Positions 10,117-23,718 of a stretch of DNA of 64,000 nucleotides are shown piece after piece. The stretch is from Euwallacea fornicatus (taxonomy: Eukaryota; Arthropoda; Insecta; Coleoptera; Curculionidae). A model generated the notes under the pieces. It did no database searches, had not been told where the DNA came from, and worked only from the letters and a program-made list of their open reading frames with translations. The stretch is from NCBI RefSeq assembly GCF_040115645.1, contig NC_089563.1:2170001-2234000 (forward strand). The letters are read 5' to 3'. A program made the position numbers and the translations under genes. How positions within the stretch are numbered: the stretch's first letter is position 1; each line of letters begins with the position of its first letter.

Positions 10117-13100
10117 TACTATATGTATGTATGCCAAACTCGGTCGGAAATGTTATTTTACGTAACTTGTGTCATATTGCGGGGACGCGCATCGCTCAAG
10201 TGGCATATTATAATGTCAGGGATCAGCTAAGGTTCAGAACTCAGATAAACACAGAATTTCACGTGACAGTTCGTTTCCTTTTCGAAAAATTACGAAACTA
10301 AACAACCAAATTGCAATCATCACATCAGTGGAAAGAGAGCACTCATAATACGCGCTTTTCAAAACGACGATGTTATGGGAACAGATTTTTACCAACAATA
10401 AATCATCTTTAAAGAAAAGAAAACGTGTACCGAAATCAGCCATTTGGTATTTAACCAGGTTTACATCTGGGACCTTAAGACCCTTTTTCATAGTTCATCA
10501 CCAATTTCAGTCACTTCCGAAAGCACGTATGGGATATTACGTCCTATCGAAATCAATCGTTGCGTCGAGTTTTCATCGTGTAAACTCGATTAGCACGGAA
10601 GCAGACACGTGAGTGACTGGGGGGAACTTGCCGAATGTAAACCAAGTCACTTGTGTTTTGGGGACTGTCGTTTTCTCACGCCGCATTTTGGATGGCAGAT
10701 TTTTTCCATCGACTTTTTTCTGTTTTTAAATGAGTCGCCCACTTGTAAGCCACTAGTAGTAACATGAGAGAGAATCCACATGTGTCTCACTAGACATTTT
10801 GTTTAAATTTAGACCTCGCAATGTCGGCATCTTCAGTAGTAAACTGACGCCATCCAAAAGCAACCCTTAACAAAAGTTCTCCAGGTGCAGCCACCGTAAA
10901 GTGGCCGATTTAGTACTTCTAGAAGGATCTCCAAATAATGGAAAACTACATTAGATATCCTACATCCGCAATTTTTTACAAATTTCGCCTCCTAAAGTGC
11001 TTTTGAATGGCTGGGCACTCCATTCATAGAGCCGGTACTTTCGGGAACTCTTAACTAGGCTCGTATAGGATTCAATAGGTTTATTGTATTTTACACACAT
11101 TGTTATTGAAGCAGTTTCTGAGGAATCTTAAGAAAGCCTTCGGCCATTCATGGTGCGTGCTTTGTGAGTGTACTATAGAGCCCTTTTGAAGATTTCAATT
11201 AAAAACATTTCAATAAAACCTTATTGTTTAGTTTCAGTCAAGGTAACCATCAATTTCTACAGATTTTTCCCCATCAAAGTCTCCTCGAATCCTATGTTCA
11301 GTGATAAAACTGCCACGTTTAGCATGATTGTACTATTTTTAATTGAAAAAAGGCCCTTTAGAGATAACACCTATCTTATCTCTCTATACCATAAACATAA
11401 CGTCGCAATAAGGAAAAAGTGGTACTATACACGTATGAAGACGCAATTGCATTTTTTACCAAGTAAACAATCTAATCTAGAAATTGTTTTTCATTGCTAT
11501 CAAGTTCCATTATTAAGTGGTTTGTGAGGAAATGTCTCAAGCTATACTTCGATGTACATGTAATGGCACCATGGAGCCAGAAATGATAAAAAGCAAAACA
11601 CGAAGATAGGACGGTTTGAAGGTGCCCTATAAGGAACTCCTCAAAACAATACCCTGAATGGACCGCTTGATAATTCATAGATAATGGATTTAGAAAAGTA
11701 TATGAAAGCTACAGGTACAACTAATGTAGCCATTACCACAGGTACCATTGCCACAGGCAAAAGGTAATTTCAAGTTGGGGTCTCATATCCAACAGCCTCT
11801 TGGTACCGCCCCAGCCTTATTTTACAAAAATGTCTTAAAAATCGCCACAAAATTAATTTTATCTCTTGTTAAGCAAAGGCCAGAAGACAGTCTTCTGCTT
11901 CATTTCTTCGATAACTCTATGGAAAAAAACATAAATATTGCGACTATATTTTGTTATAGAGACCATGACCGTCCTAAATCTTCCACCACTGTTCGATTGC
12001 TGTCAAAAGATTGCAGATTTAATAGATTTTTTAAATAATACAAAAAATCAGGTTAGTTCGATATTCTCTAGGTCCACCAGAACTTAAACCTCCAGTCTTG
12101 TGGGTTGGACGTTGATAAGCGGTCAAGAAAGGAATTAGTCTAGAATTCTGCCCATTGCCCCATTAAATTTGAACGATTATTTCGACTTGTCATATTGTGG
12201 TGAATCCTCGGCGGCGAACAGATTTTGCTTGTTTACCTAATTTTTTTTTTCTTTCGTTATTACCACACTTATTACGACATCGAAGCGTTATCCAGTTTCT
12301 TGGGCGTGAAACGAACAAATCGACCCATTATCATCGAAGATTAGGTAACGCTCGAGTTCTTTGAGGTCGAGCCTGATAACTACTTCGCAATCAAAACAAG
12401 ATACCATGGAAGATGTTAAAGGTGAAGAAGAGTGGGATTCAAAGCTAAACATTTCCCATGGCGTTGTTGACCCGTGCCGGCCTCGGGCAAATCGTGCACG
12501 GTCAAAGGGCGTCACGCGCTTTGCCACTCGTTGCCGGAACGGTATGTGAAACCAGCTTAACGCAAGTGCGGCCAATCCTTATATCTAAAAGCAAATGTAG
12601 AGCTTAAACAAACTTATTTGTTTTCTGTATTAATTTATTAATAGATGATCTACCAGGTATAGAAGCAGATGTATGTGGAGTGGAAAGCATGTGCGTCAGG
12701 TCCGTCATCCATCGACAATAATGCATTCCGGTCTTCTGGAGCGTGTCCGACTCGCGGCTTCCCACGGTTGGAGCCACGACCCACAACGTGCCGCCACTGG
12801 TGCGTGGTAACGTGATCGACGAACATATTGGTTGTTGCTGTTATTGTTCTATATAGATGTTGCTAAGACTGTTTATTGTCATGTGATTAGGAAAGATCTT
12901 ATTGCAGTCGGCAATTTATTTCACAACAATAGAATTAATGGTGAATTGTAAATCAGTCTTTTAGTCTACGTAAACAATAAGATTTTGACGGAAAACGAAA
13001 TAACTTGAATCGTCGTAGGTGGAATGCTTATGAATGCGAAATTTGTTGATTTGATAAAATAAACTTTGGACCTGCAACCCTGACCTATGCAGCTCATATG

Positions 13101-13619
13101 ATTGTAGACCTACGTGTCTGAGATGAAATTTATGATACGTATATGTACCATTCGCAATAAAGTCCTCAATATGCGTCGCAGTTTTCTATGATCGTAACGT
13201 TATGACGCTGTAAAAAAATAAATAATGGGTGCGGAAATCAAGGTTGAGGGTTGGAAATGAGAATAAATTATAACTATACTTAAAACTGAAATATTTTCAG
13301 TTATCTGCCTCATCAAAATCACTATGACCACTGTCGCAACTTTCACAATGGCAAAGTCATAATTAAGATGGAGTGTCGCCAGTCTGACGATAGTAAAGTT
13401 CGAATTTCAGCAATGTTGACAAGATTAATTAAAATAATTATTTGCTATATTTTATTAGGTGTGAATTAAAGTGAAAAACTTAATAGAATTTTCATTAGCA
13501 GGCCAAACTTTAATCTCTTTAGCCTGAGGTTTTTCCTGTCCATTTGAAATCTTGCGCATTGCCTTCTAGCTAATTTGTAACTTGCATCGGAAATTTTATT
13601 GCGAATAGCATGGGCACAT
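10111..13619. other. No gene recognised
   Basis: Short open frames only; none has a recognisable domain. The minus-strand frame 12288-12575 (95 codons) is GC-richer than its surroundings but matches nothing I know. A lone Su(H)-type TTCCCACG lies at 12759-12766 and a TTCTCACG at 10673-10680. Confidence 0.45.
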
Positions 13620-15719
13620 ACAATAAGTGAAAAAAGCATTCGTGCACCCAGGCGAATCCCGTTAACGTGCAATTTTCATAATTTAAAAACAATGTAAATC
13701 ATAAAAATTTAGTATATTCGCACAAATAAGACATCACTGCACAGATTTATGAAAAATATAACCAGGAAACTGTCTCTCTGTACAAGGAAAATGAAGAAAA
13801 ACGTCTTTAGGCATGAACAAAAAAAGTATTCATACACTGATTTTTTGGTTTATTTTTTTGCCAGATTTGTTACTTAAAAAATCCGTTTTTTTGCGATAAT
13901 TCTTCACTAGTTCACTTTAACACAAGTTACAGCGAAGTTAAAAATACAATAACAGTTACGGGACGAAGAGGAAAAGAAACTGGCGAAGACGTCAGAAAGT
14001 TGATAAGCAATTACCATTAGAAAGGAAAATTTTATAGAAGAATAGCAGAACATGTTGAGATAAGTTATGCTACTACTCAGCATACAGAAATACAAATCAG
14101 CAGGATCTGACAAGAATTTAAGACGTTTTCAATGGCCACGAAAAACAGCACAACGAAATGAAAGCTTGATTCTACAGCAGATTAAAAATGATTTCAATGT
14201 AAACGCACCTTATCTCGTTTCGGAATTATAACAGACAACTGGACAAAAAATCCATCCAGAAACCATTAGATACCATATCAGGAGAATGAGATTCCACACG
14301 AGAAAATCAGTCAAGAAACCCTAGATAAATAAAGTGAACAGGAAGAAACGTGTTGCGTTAGTTGCATGGAATTCTTGAAACAAGTTATTTTCTCTAATGA
14401 GAGCAAATATAATTTATTTAGATCCGATTGTACCAAGATGCTGTGGAGAAAACAGTAAAGCATGTTGGTGGAAATGCGATGGTCTGAGATTACATGGCAG
14501 CAAATGGTATGGATAATGTGACTCTTATATACTTAAAATATCCTAGAAACCAATTTGAAAACCAGTGCTGAAAAACATGGACTAGAGGAGAATTTTCACT
14601 TTCACTACGACAATCATTCCAAGCATTCATCTAAATTAATTCAAAAGTGGTTCGGTGGTCGACAGGGTGTCTCTAAAAGGTCTATACAAAATTCTATCAC
14701 AGATTTCCGAAGCGTGAAGATGACGGTTTAATTCAATTTATGTCAGTCGAGAAACGGATAGTTTTCAATGTAGAGGACGCCAAAGTGAAGATTAAAAAAA
14801 AGAAAATATTAATTACTTGGTTTGTAAAGCCACTGTCTGCACAAAATGTCGCATCGGGGGGTTTTCAGGAGCGACAATTCAAACTCATTTTAAATTTCCC
14901 ATGTACATTGCAGAGGGCGCCACAAGCGCACCTACGCGTTCGCACAGTTGAAACGAGACAAATCGAAACTTTCAATTAATTTTCAATTCTTATCATCTCC
15001 TTGATATCGTCATGTTTTCACTTGATCATGCCAATTTTTTATTATTTATTTGGCTGTTTTGAACGAACAATTTATGCGCTTTAAACTTTTTTTTTCATGA
15101 CATGCAGTGAACTTTAAAATTCAAGTATCTCAAGGAGAAATGCCCGTAAAGACTTGTAAGACGCCTTTGTGTCGTCAAACGTATAGTGAAATACAAATTT
15201 GGTCACGAATAGATTTTATACCGGGTGAAAAGTAAGGTTATGCCCATTTAAAGGGAGTCCACCTAGCGGTGAGCCTGTACAAGGTGCGTGGAAAATGTAA
15301 ACTGATTCTGATTTTTAGCACCTGAAAATCCCCCAACGTGACATTTTGTCCAGACAGTAGCATTACACACCCAGTAATATACAGGGTGTCCCAGAATGAG
15401 GGGGTCACCGCTTAACCACATATTCCTCGGTCAAAAATATATCGATCCATGGTGATATACTTATGTACGAAATTGTCTCCTTCTGTAGATACAAGCACTT
15501 AAAGACTCGCTTTTTTTTAAGTTTTGCAGAAGAAGTTGAAAACGGCTAGATGGATTGCTACGAAATTTGCTGTATAACCTTTCTGCTTCCCAGGGCAGAC
15601 TTGACGGGGCTTATTATGGTAAAACCACTAGGGGTAGTGGTCAATTGCTACAAGGTCGAACGTTAAATACACCAGAACTTTTTAACTCGTTCATGAGACC
15701 GTTGGTTTTTTTTTTTAAT

Positions 15720-16219
15720 GAAATTACCGGTCAGTTACGCAACTTTTTTTTATCTCTTATTGAATTTAAATTTAAAGCCTCCATTAGGCGAAAAAAAAAT
15801 TGGAGGAAATGACGCCCCTCTTCAATGGCCACCTAGATCTCCAGACCTAACTCCCTGCGACTTTTCCATTTGGGGTACGCTGAAATCTCGTGTACATGCT
15901 GTTCCTATTCAAAATGAGGACCACCTAAGAGATAGAATTTTGCCAGCAGCTGACGGAATGCGCAATGATTCAATGATGTTGGGAAGATTAAAATTTAATT
16001 TTCTTCGACGCGTGAATCTCTGTATTCGAGAACGGGGTGGCCACGTTGAGCACTAATTAAATTAATTGTTTGTTGATATGTATGCTTTCATTTCCTTCTG
16101 AAAGGTGTGTATTGACTGACATTATCAACAATTTTAATTTTTTTCGTCTAATGGAGGCTCTCAATCGAAATTCAATAAGAGATAAAAAAGTTGCGTTTTG
16201 ACCTGGGACACCCTGTATA
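15720..16219 (+). mobile_element. Internally deleted Tc1/mariner-type element, innermost of the nest
   Basis: The left block 15727-15805 (CGCAACTTTTTT, ATCTCTTATTGAATTT, GCCTCCATTAGGCG) is the inverse of 16139-16200. The right end is CTGGGACACCCTGTATA. Between them only the C-terminal codons of a transposase survive, so the 5' end is joined almost directly to the 3' coding end. A similar TATACAGGGTGTCCCAG end occurs upstream at 15380, so the boundary of this unit could instead be 15380. Confidence 0.7.
15810..16056 (+). pseudogene. C-terminal fragment of a Tc1/mariner-superfamily transposase
   Basis: About 80 codons contain PPRSPDLTPCDFSIWGTLK, matching the conserved PPRSPDLTPxDFFLWGxLK block that carries the last catalytic acid. 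They end in FLRRVNLCIRERGGHVEH, like the usual FLRRxxxCIxxxGGHFEHLL terminus. The frame is open into the upstream inverted-repeat sequence (from 15718), but those N-terminal codons are repeat-derived, not ancestral protein. It lacks the DNA-binding domain and the first two acids, so it cannot be active. Confidence 0.85.
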
Positions 16220-16845
16220 AATATATGTATTTTTTTAATATTCACTTTGACGTCCGGTATTTTAAAATCGGTCCTCTTTCGGACTGAGGTGAAACGTCAT
16301 GTTTTCGGCTCAGAAATCTGTAGTAGAATTTTGTACAGACTTTTTAGAGACTTTCCGCATAAAACACCTCCTTTAGTAAAATCATCATAATCCCCTCCTG
16401 ATCTCAATCCGACTGAGCACTTATGGAAACACTTGGAAAGACAGATAAGAAAAGTAGAATTTTCGAGCGATTTCACAATATTATTTTAGATGAATGGTCC
16501 AAAATACCTAAAATATCACTCACAACTTAGCAGAATCAATTAATCGTCGTTTGTGAGCTGCGACCGATGCTCAGGGGCATCCCACAAAATATTAATTTCA
16601 AAATATCATTGGTATTTAGGGTAATAAAATTTTGGTTTTCATACTGTATAAATACTTTCTACAGACGTTTTTCTTCATTTTCCTTATACACAGACAGTTC
16701 CCCGGTATTTATATTTTACACAAATCTGCGTAATGATGAGAATATGTTAAATTTTCATGATGTAAATGTTTTTAAGTTGTGAAAATCGCAAATAAATGGG
16801 ATTCGCCTGGATCTATCAATACTTTTGTGACCTACAGAATTATGT

Positions 16846-19800
16846 AAGTGTGACCCATTTCACGTTGGGGGCATTCACGTGCGAGATGCACTGATGTTCA
16901 ACGCACCAAAATTATGATTCCGATATGGTCGCAGTTTATTACCCGATTTTGCAATATTACAAATTTCTTATCGGTTTTAAAGTAAAATTGAACATTTCCT
17001 GTCCTCATTTTTAGCTCCACACATTTACCTCTTAGCATGACAAATCAAGCCACATGAGAAATAATTTCCCGTGGCAAATTGCAAATTACGTAGTATGTGG
17101 TAAAAGTAAATCCAGTTTTTTACGTGTTATTAGCTTTAATGGTACTCAGTAAGCCGTTAAAATTTTACTGAGGATGTCTGTAAAAGGTCTTTTACACACC
17201 CGATAATTTTACACGGAGCGGAAAAATGCTCCAAGATCTTCTAGGAAAGTTGTAATTTCTAGTGATAATGGAAACAGTAGAGATGACTTAAACAACTACC
17301 AAGATTTACGGAAACGTGTTCGGATTGCGAGATAAGGGAAAGCTGGACGTGGCGCCCTCAAAGCCTCGTGACTTCTCTCGCACGGTGATGGCAAAGAGCG
17401 GACCGAAAGTGGACCTAAAGGAAGTTACCTACCTCTATTTCTGAGAATTTGTGAGAATTTGGCCAGTGCAAAAATACTTTTCACCCTGGACCTGAACAAG
17501 CGGATACAGATTAGTTGGGACCTAACAGGTAAAAGATGGCCAGTTTGACTCATCCTGCTAAACTCTTGAAAACTTGTAAGGAACGCTTACAGATCACCAA
17601 CAAACTATGTATTCCTTTCGAATGAATAAAATAGAGCGTAAGAGATGATTCGAAATTGTAATATAATATGACAGAATGAGGACACTTTGCCGTTCATTTA
17701 CCACCTCCATGGACCTATCCAGTTCATCACTGCAATTTTTCCACAGCTGTTCATTTAATACCTCTTGTTAGGCAGTTGTTATGAATCACGGCAGTAGCTG
17801 AAATTATGGTGAAACTTGAAAACTACCTATTTGATATAATGACTTCAGCAATAAGAAAATTGGTCTTTTAAAACTAATTTGATACTTTTAAGGGAGGTAA
17901 TAATCCTTACTGCTAAATGGCTCTCTTTCTCTGTAAACTGTAGTTAGACGAGGACAATTGTCACACTCAGGCTCATTTCTTTTTCCAAGAAATACTGATT
18001 TGGCACCGTCAAAAATGGTACCAAACGTCCCCCCAAGCCGTATATTTACTTTATTTAATATTTTGAGAGGCGGTAATAAGCTGTCCAACGACGGGGTAGA
18101 AAATTGACCAAAAATTACTTCCATTCTGTGTCATATTACCGTTAATAACTGTAATTTAAAATCGACAATAAGATAATACTTTTGGTTCAGAGAATTCTGA
18201 ATGATTTTCCATAATTTGAGAATGAGCTGTATTGAACGATAATAGCGGAATTTTGCAGTGATGTGATTGGGTACCGGAGGCTGTGTGCTTTTTTGAATTT
18301 TTTTTTTATTATTGCAGTCAAGAAGAGAGGCAGATGTACAGAATACTGGCCATTAAGGAGGCCACTTTTGATTTATTCATGAGGCAAGTGTTCATTAGTG
18401 AGCAAAGTGCCAAGAAATCCATCGCAAATTACACGAAGAAGTGTTTAGGGAAAATCTCTGGAACCAAACATTCCCAAAGGAAGCTACTGACCTTAGTAGA
18501 AAATTCGCCAGGGATTTTTAAAATTGAAAAAAACTTGGGAAATAGATATTCTCGAAATTTTTATCTGTGAAAGAAACAGTCTTACGCTAAAAACCTGAGA
18601 AAGCATCAGTGCCCCTACTGGAGATTTTAGATGTTTTGATATAAAATTAAAAAAAATTCTGGACCGTACCACCTAAAGTTCCTGAAGGAAACTCCTCGAA
18701 AGCACCTTCCCAGAGTGAGCTTTTTTCCAAGTTACGCAAACCTCGCAGTCGTAAGATGTCTATCTTGACGTGTCCAAAGTAATAATCGATCCCATCATAA
18801 AAACTAATATTTCCTATCTACTACCGCAGATTGAACAATACCTCAATTATCTTATAGAAAAGGCACTTCACGTGAAATTAAAATCCCTCAGAGGCATTCC
18901 GAAAAACGAGAATAATAAAAAGGGACGATCTACCTGTATGTTACTTAGGCCGTATCTAATCATTACATCCTGTCCGGTCACCGCCCACCTCACTTAGAGA
19001 CTTTTAGAGGCCTTTTTTACACCCTGGTCGGTATTCATGTGCACGTGATTTGCCCGCGGCAATTCTCGAAACGACCTCTACCACATCGCACCCATGGCGA
19101 GATTAGGAGGATGCGTCAGGGTCGGATTTAATGCCGTCCATTACATAATCGTCTGATTCGTGAAGTTTAGAGGTTGTTCGGAACGGACGAAGTACGGTCC
19201 TGGCTATTTTTAATACGAGGAGGGCTTTCGTCTTGATTTTCGCCAAAGAATTGATGACTCGGCCGATTAGGTGGAATGATGGTTATAAATGGAGGTTTTA
19301 GATTATTTTAATCGCCGGGTTTTTGTCCAGGAATAATATTTATTTCCTACCTGTTGAGGTGTCTGAAACTAATCACACGAAATACACCGAACCTAGATTG
19401 AATTTAGATAAGGCTCTTGCCCAATATACGATCGTTTCGGAAAAGGATTTAATGCCTTTCTGCCGGGTTTTATGATGTTATCTTTCGAGAGATGCCACAA
19501 ATTTCGAAGATCACCATCGGGAATGCGATGATTGATGTTCTTGCGTCTTGGCAACAAACCACCCCACGTGTTCTAAAAATAAATGAATCTCAGGGACCAA
19601 GGCCTAAACAGTAATTGACACCGGCAAGTGCACAAAATGACATGTGACATAAGATTGTCTAGACGTACCATCATACAGAGGATCAGGTTTCTGCGAGATA
19701 TTGTTCCGTTTATAAGTATGGGCACGTTTCGTTACACCCTCCTCGTTAGATTGTTCATTTATCATAGGGGCTCTATATGAAGCACTGACGCTATCTATGG

Positions 19801-20088
19801 AGTGCTCAAATGCGGTATCAGGAGGTCAATTTTTGAAAAGCCGTTAGAGCATCCCCGCATTCGAATGACGTTCGCAGGGCGCATTTTGAAGTATTCTTAA
19901 ATTTGCTAATAATTTCCCACTTACGAGCTCCCTTTACGTGTGCCCGTTCAATAGAAACTATTGCCCTTTTAGAAACCTACGTCATTCACTTTTTCGTGGC
20001 TTACGGACTTCTGTCTAAAGCACATTCTCCATTAACTTAATAACAAAACGAACAACTACATCGCGAAACGGTCTTTTAAATCATTTTA
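16846..20088. other. No gene recognised
   Basis: Mostly AT-rich. The ~95-codon open frame at 18283-18570 shows no family signature. No promoter or RNA gene is apparent. Confidence 0.45.
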
Positions 20089-20760
20089 ATAAATCCCATA
20101 AAAAAGTCCACGGGAGTCAAGTCGGGTGACCAGGGGGGCAGAACTGCTCCATGTCGCGTCGAATTACCTTGCCTCAGAACATTTCCAGAAGGCCCCTTGA
20201 ATTATGCGTGAATGCGTGGCAGCGTTGATGCCACAAACTGTCATACCATCGAAAAATTTCCATTAATTCGGTATTTAAGGAATTTAAGGAAGCCTCGGAA
20301 TTTCTGAAATCTCTGTCGATAAATAAATATCGATAATTTGATCATGCAATATGCCGTACAGCACATTTGTGCGTTGAAGGAACAGTGATATCGCGGTATT
20401 CAGTTATAAAATTCGGATATTCTTCGGACCACCACCTATACGTTTGTGAGTCTGTCACTACAGGGACATTATTCGTGCATAGTATTTGATTAGGAAACTC
20501 AAGACTTTCTTTTTGTGAACCTCTGTAAAACCCGAAAGGGCAATTCAGCCTCATGTCGAAATAACGCTCTTTCAAGGTATTTATAAATTTTAGCTCATAT
20601 GCATGGAATTTGTTTCCATGTTTAAACTCTCGCGGTTAACACCTGTTCTTTCGGCAATGGTTTGAATATTTGCTCTGTTGATGTCGATCACATCCAAACA
20701 TACTTGCAATTCCACATCTTCGAGGTTTCTTGGTCAGTAATGAGGCCTTTTGAAATGTTT
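20089..20760 (-). pseudogene. Tc1/mariner-superfamily transposase remnant
   Basis: On the minus strand, downward from about 20740, I read RRCGIASMFGCDRHQQSK-like HTH debris. Next is an open stretch (20342-20575) with CTNNVPVVTDSQTYRWWSEE, corresponding to the F-NNG-xNRHNxHYWSEENP block around the first catalytic acid. Last come WHQRCHAFTHNS and GHPT-LPWTFLW (about 20100-20200), corresponding to QQDGAxPHY and RSPDLTPLDFFLW in shifting frames. Stops and frameshifts are frequent. It is the same general family as the fragment at 15810-16056. Terminal repeats were not located. Confidence 0.65.
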
Positions 20761-20909
20761 ACTACTCAACCAACTAATTTAAGCTTAGCTATTAACATGG
20801 CGTTCCTAGTACCACATTCAAAAAGTTCTGCAAGTCCGAGTACCAACATTCCACACTTAAAATGGGTCGTTTGTCTCATCGTTAGGCGAAGCAGCGCCGC
20901 TTTCGCTTC

Positions 20910-20926
20910 CTCTCTCTCTCTCTCTC
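20910..20926. repeat. (CT)n microsatellite
   Basis: Eight CT dinucleotides in a row. Confidence 0.9.
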
Positions 20927-23718
20927 GGCAAGGGGGTAGTTTTGGTCTGGAAGAGAAACATAGGAAACGATGGTTTCTGCTGGAATTCAAGGGAATTAGC
21001 CATATTCTGGTTCAACCATCCCACGCTGCTCATTTTCCTCGGACCGTTAATTACTCGCCAACAAATAACACGTGGTAGGCGACATTCTTCGCTGAAACTT
21101 AATAGTCTATTCAATGAAGCTAACGATCAGATTCTTCACTCAAATGGGATGAAACCCAATAGGTATAAACAGAAATATTGCTCGGCCACCTAACGCAATT
21201 AATTTCTAATGGGCTGCGATATCTCAAAGGAACGCTCATTGTAGGTACTCGTTTTTATCTTTCATCTTTCCTGCTACTGGTACGCAGACAGCAGTTTAAA
21301 GGTCCCGGGAACGTGGGGCGTCATTTTAACACGCTCCAAACCGGTCCTGCCCGAGGAAGCGTGTTCCATTCTTCATCGAGGTCCGGCAGTAAGTCTGCCT
21401 GAAGATCCCATCAGCAGGAGAAGACAAAGAGCCTTTGAATCGACCATTTTCGTCCCATTAAATGAGGCTTTCGAGCAAGAAGAAAAAGAAGAACCGTCGA
21501 TGCGAGGATTGTCGAATGGAGGTATAATAACTACGTAGTATATGGAAAAATGGTTTGGTTATTCAAATCGATATCTATAGTGCCCAAGAATAATATAGCG
21601 AGTTCGAGATAAAGATTTTTCAATGATTGTCGGGTTATTTTTAAAAAAGATAAACGGATCCATACAATTTATCTATAAATTTTTTAAATTTACAATTCAA
21701 TTCGAAACTCGTATTGATACGATTGAGTAAGACGATGAAATAAACAACAAGAGACCGGACTTTAGAAATAATCCAAGCTCATTGGGTTGATACCTCCCTA
21801 CTCAAAAAGGGATGATCGTCTTCTAATCCTGAGGACTCTGCCTGTCCGAAGTTAAAAAATTAACGTAAAACACTGCTTAGACGAAGATTAAAGCGGCATT
21901 AACGAAAGATTTGTATTTCCGAAAGTGGGAAAACACGCTAAAATTTATCCTCTTGGCGATTTGATAATCCTTATGACAATTTCATTGAGGATATTCAGAA
22001 TCTCTGTGGATTAGCAAATGATAATACCGGCTCATAAAAATTAGGATAAAAATAAGTCTCATTCAAGGTCCGCTCTGAAGAGGTCGCTGTGATGTACCCT
22101 TTTTTTAGTATTATGCCTATTTTCATATTAAGGAGGGGCGCTTTGAAAAGGTACCGCAAAAAGCTTGAATTTTATCAATCAAGCTTTAGACGTGTTATTA
22201 TACCTGCAGCCGGTAACCCGGAATCGAAGAGAGCCCCTTGTAGCCTCAGCGAATTTTTATTGGAAGTTCTAGGAAGAAATGACGAGTACCTGTTCAGACT
22301 ACCCGTTCGGATGATGTTTTCTCATTTTTCACCAACTCTTTTTATTAAGTTAATCAGAATCTTTTACTCTCCTGTAGTAAAAAATTAGCTGATTCCTTCA
22401 GCACCCCTCCAAATTGAGGCAATTAAATTGCCCATTTTTCCATACTCACCCACCCACTAATCAGAAAGGAAAAATGAATTATGTTTTAAAGGAAATACTT
22501 TTAATATTTTTTCAGTCAAGTGGCTGTTAACATGTTTGTTTCGTATTTATAAAATCGTTCATTCATTCACACAACTAATGAACGATTCGTAAATTATTTT
22601 GCATCTGTGCTTGATTTTCTTGTGAGCAGCTAAGCATACACGAAATCAACAAAGCACTACTGCATCATCGTCGTGCTTAAAGCTCATTGCGGCGAAGTTG
22701 ATAAACACGACGTTACGGAACATTCAATTTTGGCAATTCTTTTTCCCGTTCGAATTTGAAGGCTGACCTGTCATCTGTCGTTCTGCTCTTTGTCATGATT
22801 CTGTCACTCTCGTCGGGTTTGAATTTTCAAAAAAATTCGAACAATGCTCCTATGAATGACAGCTTGCGTCCACGTTTCAACGTCAATTTTTTTGCTGTTC
22901 AAATTGGAATTATGAGTTATTTTACTTCTACCATGTCAATAATAGATCGATTTGCTTCAAGAACCATGACTAATACGTACACTGGGCAGAAAAATACTAT
23001 AGCTAACTGGCATATTAATTTCAACACTATTAACGCGCTCGCTTCGCTCACGCGTTAAATCGTCTTGGTTGTTAATCGCCGTAATTAATTCACTTCCTTC
23101 GTTAAATAACTATTAAGATCTGTATTGGGTGTTTTAAGACACTGACAAATTCAGTCAAATATAGGTGACATTATGTTTAACCAGCGGTCTAATTCTTGCT
23201 CGAGCGTCCAGAGTCCCCATAATTTAGCAGTACCCTCAGTACCCATCCACGTCGTCATCATCATCAGATAAAACCCGAACCGATTAAAATAACATGTACA
23301 TGGGACGGAATGCGTGATTCACAGGGCGAGTCAGATTCGGCTTGCATCTGCCACTTTTCCCACGATCTCGAGGAACACGTGTGCAGGACACGCCGCCGAA
23401 GAAGACGACGATCTCGTGCAAGGCGCTCGCCATCGGGCCCCAAAAGGGGGCCCAACAAGAACAAGAAAACAAGGACATTTGGATTGATCCGTAGGTATTA
23501 TAGATGTCATTGGTATGGTACCCTCAGCATAATAACGGGCATTATAGACAATGAGCTGCATCACACAATAGGCGGTGTGCCCTAATTATGCATAATAATG
23601 ACTTCACATTTTTGCGTTGATGAAGTATGAAAGTTCGGTTGTGGTTTTCCTGCGATATACTCCAACTGCCATGGTAACTGATAGGTATCGCAGAGAAATG
23701 TCTTAACTTTTTTCTATA
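20927..23718. other. No gene recognised
   Basis: Overlapping open frames around 20.66-21.4 kb and at 22756-23058 have no recognisable domains. A TTCCCACG site lies at 23357-23364 and a CACGTG near 23379. Confidence 0.45.

Larger units (their letters stand above)
14664..16358. mobile_element. Non-autonomous inverted-repeat element inserted in the Tc1 transposase
   Basis: Starting at ACAGGGTGTCTCTAAAAGG (14664), the first ~130 bp are mirrored at about 16250-16358. The best block is the TACAAAATTCTA(T/C)(C/T)ACAGATTTC region; a second is the GACG(C/T)CAAAGTGAA block. It sits precisely between the two halves of the Tc1 transposase, so it inserted after that element. It was itself later entered by an element ending at 16219. 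No transposase of its own was recognised. Confidence 0.75.
14110..16590 (+). pseudogene. Tc1-like transposase, interrupted and frameshifted
   Basis: The helix-turn-helix part (about 14175-14325) reads IHPETIRYHIRRMRF with stops. The catalytic part reads ESKYNLFRSD (about 14400-14430, expected DES) and HYDNHSKHSSK (about 14610-14640, expected HQDNDPKHTSK). After the insertion the frame resumes with PPDLNPTEHLWKHLERQIRK (about 16393-16455) and a C terminus like TDAQGHPTKY near 16560-16590. Several stops and frameshifts make it non-functional. Superfamily IS630/Tc1/mariner, DDE type. Confidence 0.85.
13620..16845 (+). mobile_element. Tc1-like element with ~200-bp inverted ends, host of two nested insertions
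   Basis: The left flank (about 13627-13860) is the reverse complement of the right flank (about 16610-16830). Shared phrases include CCAGGCGAATCCC, the run around AAATGAAGAAAAACGTCT, and AGTATT(C/T)ATACA. The element lies between TA dinucleotides; its exact ends are uncertain by about 15 bp. Between the ends is a decayed Tc1 transposase split by a 1.7-kb insertion at 14664-16358. Subtracting the insertion leaves about 1.5 kb, typical for Tc1. Confidence 0.85.

Noticed and set aside
9961..10230. 89-codon ORF with Tyr-Ile repeats
   Set aside because: It reads through the (TA)n microsatellite.
12288..12575. 95-codon minus-strand ORF
   Set aside because: No recognisable family, and a plus-strand frame overlaps it; treated as chance.
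18283..18570. 95-codon plus-strand ORF
   Set aside because: Looks faintly protein-like but matches no family known to me.
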